Below, in pieces: positions 14,931 to 17,877 of a stretch of DNA of 17,877 nucleotides (its first letter is position 1; each line of letters starts with the position of its first letter). The notes below the pieces were generated by a model. That model was not told the DNA's origin. It saw nothing but the letters and a program-made list of their open reading frames with translations, and made no database searches. Made by a program: the position numbers and the translations under genes. The DNA is taken from assembly GCA_003457075.1 (NCBI GenBank), contig DMIY01000080.1, positions 1 through 17,877 of the forward strand, in the 5' to 3' direction. The stretch is from Desulfotomaculum sp. (GTDB lineage: Bacteria; Bacillota; Desulfotomaculia; Desulfotomaculales; Nap2-2B).

Positions 14931-16241
14931 TCATGCCACTTCGTTTTCCCAGTTCCCAAGGGCAAAGAAGCCGGCCTCGCGAAGCATCCACTCAGCCGGC
15001 ACACCAAAACCCCGTGTAGGATCATTAATGAAAACATGGGTAACTGCGCCGACAAATTTCCCCTCTTGAACAATGGGACTGCCACTCATTCCCTGAACGA
15101 TCCCGCCCGTCCTGCGAATTAATTTTTGATCGGTAACACGGATCACCAGTCCTTTCCCATCTGATCTGAAATAGGGGATGACCTTTTCAATTTCAATAGT
15201 AAAACGTTCTATATTCTCACCTTTGAGCACAGTAAGAATTTCTGCCGGACCTTCCCTGATTTCATATGTCATGGCTGCAGACACAGGGCCCGTGTAAAAA
15301 AAACTCCCGGGTGGATTTTTTAGTTGGCCAAAGATGCCGAAGGGAGTGTTTTTTTTAATGTTCCCCAGTAATCCGGGGTTTCCCTGGTACAACCCCACCT
15401 TTTCCCCGGGCTTGCCTTTTCGCCCGGGATAAATATTCTGCACCACGGCATTTGTTATCTGACCATCAGTCAAGTCAATTTTCCTGGTTGTACCTGCGTT
15501 TGTAACCATATGTCCGAGGGCCCCATAACACCGCGTTTTCGGATCATAGAAAGTCAAGGTACCCATTCCTGCAGTACTATCTCTGATAAATAAACCTATC
15601 CGGTACCTGCCTGTTTCCCTGCAAAACACAGGATATAAGGACACATTAAACAAACGCTTCCCACGCCTGACTTCTAGGACTACAGGAAATCCTCTTCGTC
15701 CAATGCGGTCAATGTCACCTTGCAATTGTTTATCGCTTTGAACCGGCTGTCCGTTTATCTTAAGAATCAAATCGCCGGGTGCAAGACCAGCATTTGCTGC
15801 CGGATCATGCTTGCGGCCCGCGGCATCCTGTACCGTCGTATGGCTGATCACTACCACGCCCTCGGCATGAAGGAATACGCCAATCGAATGTCCCCCTACC
15901 ATCACCCGGACAGGCTCAACAACATTAACCACTGCCTGTCGAAAGGGAATAAGGCCAAATAATTTTATCTGCATCTGCAACTGCCCCGGCGCGTAAGCAG
16001 CAGGAACACCCTTCGACAGAACAAAATCTTTTTTAGCTTCCCCTCCGTAAAGCCGCATGGTAAAATTTCGGTAGAATCCATGATAGGCCAGTTGAGGCAA
16101 TAAAGGATCGCCCACCTTGATGTTTTGTTTCACCGGAAGAGTAACAAGATCTTTTACCAGAGCGATTAAAACAAAAAAGAGTATGAATAACCACAAAATC
16201 TTTTGCACATTTCTCTTCAGGCTACATCCCTCCTTCAACAT
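14931..16241 (-). CDS. spoIVB: SpoIVB serine peptidase (PDZ, family S55)
   Basis: This 436-aa protein has a basic start and one membrane helix (about 15-35), a PDZ domain (about 115-200, with GLAPGDLILKINGQPV) and an S55 protease domain. The catalytic triad is visible: H244 in GALGHMV, D371 in VTDQK and S386 in GMSGSP. The 15-residue D-S distance equals that recalled for B. subtilis (D363/S378). Made in the forespore and acting in the intermembrane space, SpoIVB cleaves SpoIVFA to release pro-sigma-K processing. Start choice is open: ATG 16241 has only a weak upstream site, whereas a perfect AAGGAGGG lies inside codons 3-5 and is 7 nt before an in-frame CTG at 16220. The longer form is given. 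Confidence 0.96.
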   Translation of the reverse strand: MLKEGCSLKRNVQKILWLFILFFVLIALVKDLVTLPVKQNIKVGDPLLPQLAYHGFYRNFTMRLYGGEAKKDFVLSKGVPAAYAPGQLQMQIKLFGLIPFRQAVVNVVEPVRVMVGGHSIGVFLHAEGVVVISHTTVQDAAGRKHDPAANAGLAPGDLILKINGQPVQSDKQLQGDIDRIGRRGFPVVLEVRRGKRLFNVSLYPVFCRETGRYRIGLFIRDSTAGMGTLTFYDPKTRCYGALGHMVTNAGTTRKIDLTDGQITNAVVQNIYPGRKGKPGEKVGLYQGNPGLLGNIKKNTPFGIFGQLKNPPGSFFYTGPVSAAMTYEIREGPAEILTVLKGENIERFTIEIEKVIPYFRSDGKGLVIRVTDQKLIRRTGGIVQGMSGSPIVQEGKFVGAVTHVFINDPTRGFGVPAEWMLREAGFFALGNWENEVA

Positions 16242-16525
16242 TCACCCGTTTGATTACATTAAATTCAACAATGAAAATCAGAGATATGCAAGTTCAGGGC
16301 TAAATACAGCGTGCATTTTTAAAGTAACCTGAGCGGACAGTTAATATTCTGCCTAAATGTACCGTAGTTTGCCAATATGCCGTTTTATAAGCACTAAATT
16401 AAAATTGTTATCTTTTGCAAAAAAAATGCTCCTGTAAAAACATTGTTTTTACAGGAGCATTTTGCCAAAATAGAAAAACATCTTAATCTGGAAGGTGGAA
16501 AAAAGAAAATTCCTGTGGGATGCTC
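16242..16525. other. nadC-spoIVB intergenic region
   Basis: These 284 bp hold the nadC terminator (16415-16463) and the spoIVB upstream region. On the minus strand GCATA and, 16 nt on, CATTTA (around 16381-16352) vaguely resemble a sigma-G promoter, as expected for spoIVB, but the match is poor. No coding frame is seen. Confidence 0.35.
16415..16463 (-). terminator. Rho-independent terminator of the nad operon
   Basis: A perfect 19-bp stem AAAATGCTCCTGTAAAAAC (16423-16441) with its complement (16445-16463) has a 3-nt loop. On the minus strand it runs into T8, about 60 nt after the nadC stop. On the plus strand only four T follow, so the main direction is minus. Confidence 0.93.
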
Positions 16526-17359
16526 TTATACCAACTCCAGCCCGATATCCAATGCCCGCGCTGACTGTGTAAGAGAACCAATGGAAATGAAATCGACGCC
16601 GGTTTGAGCCACGGTTACAATGTTCTGTTCATTAATACCTCCGGAGGCTTCCAGCAAAGCCCGCCCGGCCACCATTTCCACCGCCCGGCGCATGATTTCG
16701 ACAGGCATGTTATCCAGCATGATAATATCCACCCCCGCCAGAAGAGCTTCCTCTACCCCGGCCAGATCTTCCACCTCCACCTCAATCTTCATAACAAAAG
16801 GTACAGCCGCCCGTACAAGCTGAACTGCCCGGCATGTACTACCTGCCACCTGAAGATGATTATCCTTTATCAATACCGCATCGTATAAGCTAAAACGATG
16901 GTTATTCCCTCCTCCTGCCCGCACAGCATACTTTTCTAAAGCCCGTAAGCCAGGAGTAGTTTTACGGGTATCCACAATTTTTGCCTTGTGTTTTTCCACC
17001 ATCTGCACCAGGAAAGCGGTATATGTCGCAATCCCCGAAAGATGCTGCATAAAGTTTAAGGCAACCCGCTCGCCGGTTAAAACAGCCCGGCCGTCTCCGT
17101 CTACGCTGGCCAGTAATTGGCCGCGCTCGATCCGTTCTCCATCCCGAACCCGGGGATAAAAACGAATATCCGGGTTCAGGCGACAAAAAACTGCCTGCGC
17201 CACCGGCAGACCGGCCATCACACCTGCTTCTCCCGGACGTATAAAGGCAGTGACAACATGATCAGGAGGAACAATGCTGTTGGTGGTAATGTCACCTGCA
17301 CCAATATCTTCTTGCAGGGCACGGTCAATAAGTTCTTCTAATGCTATATTACAAAACAT
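16526..17359 (-). CDS. nadC: Nicotinate-nucleotide pyrophosphorylase (quinolinate phosphoribosyltransferase)
   Basis: This 277-aa enzyme, usual family length, converts quinolinate and PRPP to nicotinate mononucleotide, CO2 and PPi in NAD synthesis. Motifs are DTRKTTPGLR (130-139), AGGGNNHR (148-155), LIKDNH (163-168), EVEVE (193-197), MLDN (214-217) and EASGGI (237-242), covering the substrate-binding basic residues and the barrel phosphate site. The ATG at 17359 has GGAGG 10 nt upstream, and that site lies in a small hairpin (17366-17380). It is downstream of nadB by 73 nt; nadA is expected beyond the window. A strong terminator closes the operon. Confidence 0.97.
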   Translation of the reverse strand: MFCNIALEELIDRALQEDIGAGDITTNSIVPPDHVVTAFIRPGEAGVMAGLPVAQAVFCRLNPDIRFYPRVRDGERIERGQLLASVDGDGRAVLTGERVALNFMQHLSGIATYTAFLVQMVEKHKAKIVDTRKTTPGLRALEKYAVRAGGGNNHRFSLYDAVLIKDNHLQVAGSTCRAVQLVRAAVPFVMKIEVEVEDLAGVEEALLAGVDIIMLDNMPVEIMRRAVEMVAGRALLEASGGINEQNIVTVAQTGVDFISIGSLTQSARALDIGLELV

Positions 17360-17365
17360 GTCTGC

Positions 17366-17380
17366 ATATCCTCCGGATAT
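17366..17380 (-). promoter_or_regulatory. Hairpin containing the nadC ribosome binding site
   Basis: ATATCC-GGA-GGATAT on the minus strand is a perfect 6-bp stem with a 3-nt loop. The GGAGG site (17374-17370) takes up the loop and the first two stem bases. Such folding could reduce nadC translation unless ribosomes or a factor open it. Stability is modest. Confidence 0.45.
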
Positions 17381-17407
17381 TAGCTTAACTTACTACCCAA
17401 TTTAAGC

Positions 17408-17429
17408 AAAAAAATGTTGGTTACCAACA
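17408..17429 (-). terminator. Weak terminator/attenuator-like hairpin between nadB and nadC
   Basis: On the minus strand TGTTGG-TAA-CCAACA (17429-17415) is followed by seven T, starting 3 nt after the nadB stop. The stem is only 6 bp, so it may end a fraction of transcripts and lower nadC relative to nadB. Confidence 0.5.
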
Positions 17430-17432
17430 AAA

Positions 17433-17877
17433 TCAGCCCCGCTTAAAGATAACATGCCTGCGCCATCTTTCACTGGGAGCCGGAAAATCCAGCCTGTAGT
17501 GACATCCCCGGCTTTCTGTACGTATGATGGCAGCTTCAGTAATCAACTCAGCTACACAGAGCATGTTGCGCACCTCCATCTCTTCCCAGTTACCTGCCTG
17601 GCGCCCGGCAAGAACGCCCAGGCCTGCAAAGAAAACCAGTGCCTCGTTAAGACCTTCAAAACTACGTACCGGCCCGGCATACCTGTCCATAGTCGACTGT
17701 AAAGAAGTACGCAACTGCTCATAATCAACATCTTCAGACTCGGCCAGTTGAGTACAGGAAAAATCCTGCCCGGACAGCCTGTAGCCGGCCAGATAACGGC
17801 GCGTCTGTTCAACAATCCGGTGGCCAAAAACAAGACCGTCCAGCAAAGAGTTACTGGCCAGACGGTTGGCCCCATGC
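17433..17877 (-). CDS. nadB: L-aspartate oxidase, C-terminal part (5' end outside window)
   Basis: The frame is open to the right edge and gives the last 147 residues. It begins with HGANRLASNSLLDGLVFGHR, the FAD-contacting segment shared by NadB and the succinate dehydrogenase/fumarate reductase flavoproteins. The helical C-terminal domain follows, ending ESRGCHYRLDFPAPSERWRRHVIFKRG, with the conserved ESRGxHxRxDFP pattern. NadB oxidises L-aspartate to iminoaspartate, which NadA condenses to quinolinate for the neighbouring NadC. Fumarate is the likely electron acceptor in an anaerobe. Distinguishing it from SdhA/FrdA rests on its place before nadC and the short C-terminus. Confidence 0.93.
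   Translation of the reverse strand, partial: HGANRLASNSLLDGLVFGHRIVEQTRRYLAGYRLSGQDFSCTQLAESEDVDYEQLRTSLQSTMDRYAGPVRSFEGLNEALVFFAGLGVLAGRQAGNWEEMEVRNMLCVAELITEAAIIRTESRGCHYRLDFPAPSERWRRHVIFKRG

Noticed and set aside
1..17877. CRISPR array, tRNA/rRNA genes, prophage or defence genes
   Set aside because: No regularly spaced repeats, no cloverleaf or rRNA sequence, and no integrase, transposase or nuclease-defence protein was seen.

Overview
The window reads as chromosome of an anaerobic, endospore-forming, low-to-mid GC Gram-positive bacterium, most likely a Clostridia member of the Peptococcaceae/Desulfotomaculales type. The evidence is spo0A next to spoIVB, strong AGGAGG-type ribosome binding sites, many rho-independent terminators, and an oxygen-sensitive 2-hydroxyacyl-CoA dehydratase/benzoyl-CoA reductase-type gene set. 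Species cannot be named from sequence alone.

Left part (1-3760, visibly A+T richer). A minus-strand operon encodes a large and a small Fe-S subunit of the 2-hydroxyacyl-CoA dehydratase / class I benzoyl-CoA reductase superfamily, then an ATP-dependent activase running off the left edge. Upstream lie a ~100-bp A+T-rich palindromic element flanked by TTA direct repeats, and a decayed TPR-repeat gene with an 11-G run and a reconstructable +1 frameshift.

Middle (3810-8351). A second, nested palindromic element sits directly before a TIGR04086-type membrane protein gene. Then come a strong terminator, a large DinG-type exonuclease-helicase on the minus strand, a 78-aa orphan gene whose Shine-Dalgarno and ATG are separated by an (ATA)5 repeat, and a CopZ-like copper chaperone gene with a clear sigma-A promoter.

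Right part (8359-17877, all minus strand). A six-gene cluster reads SteA-like, SteB/MctB-like, family 2 glycosyltransferase, MraY/WecA-like glycan phosphotransferase, DUF3866 protein and ComB-like protein, from a promoter near 13850-13876. It resembles an envelope or division module. Upstream of it are spo0A (own terminator) and spoIVB, then nadC and the 3' part of nadB. The nadB-nadC gap holds a small terminator-like hairpin and a hairpin overlapping the nadC ribosome binding site.

Most genes belong to known families. The parts that look least described are the two palindromic elements, the slippage-damaged TPR gene, the SteA/SteB-glycosyltransferase-DUF3866-ComB operon, and several unusual translation-start arrangements.
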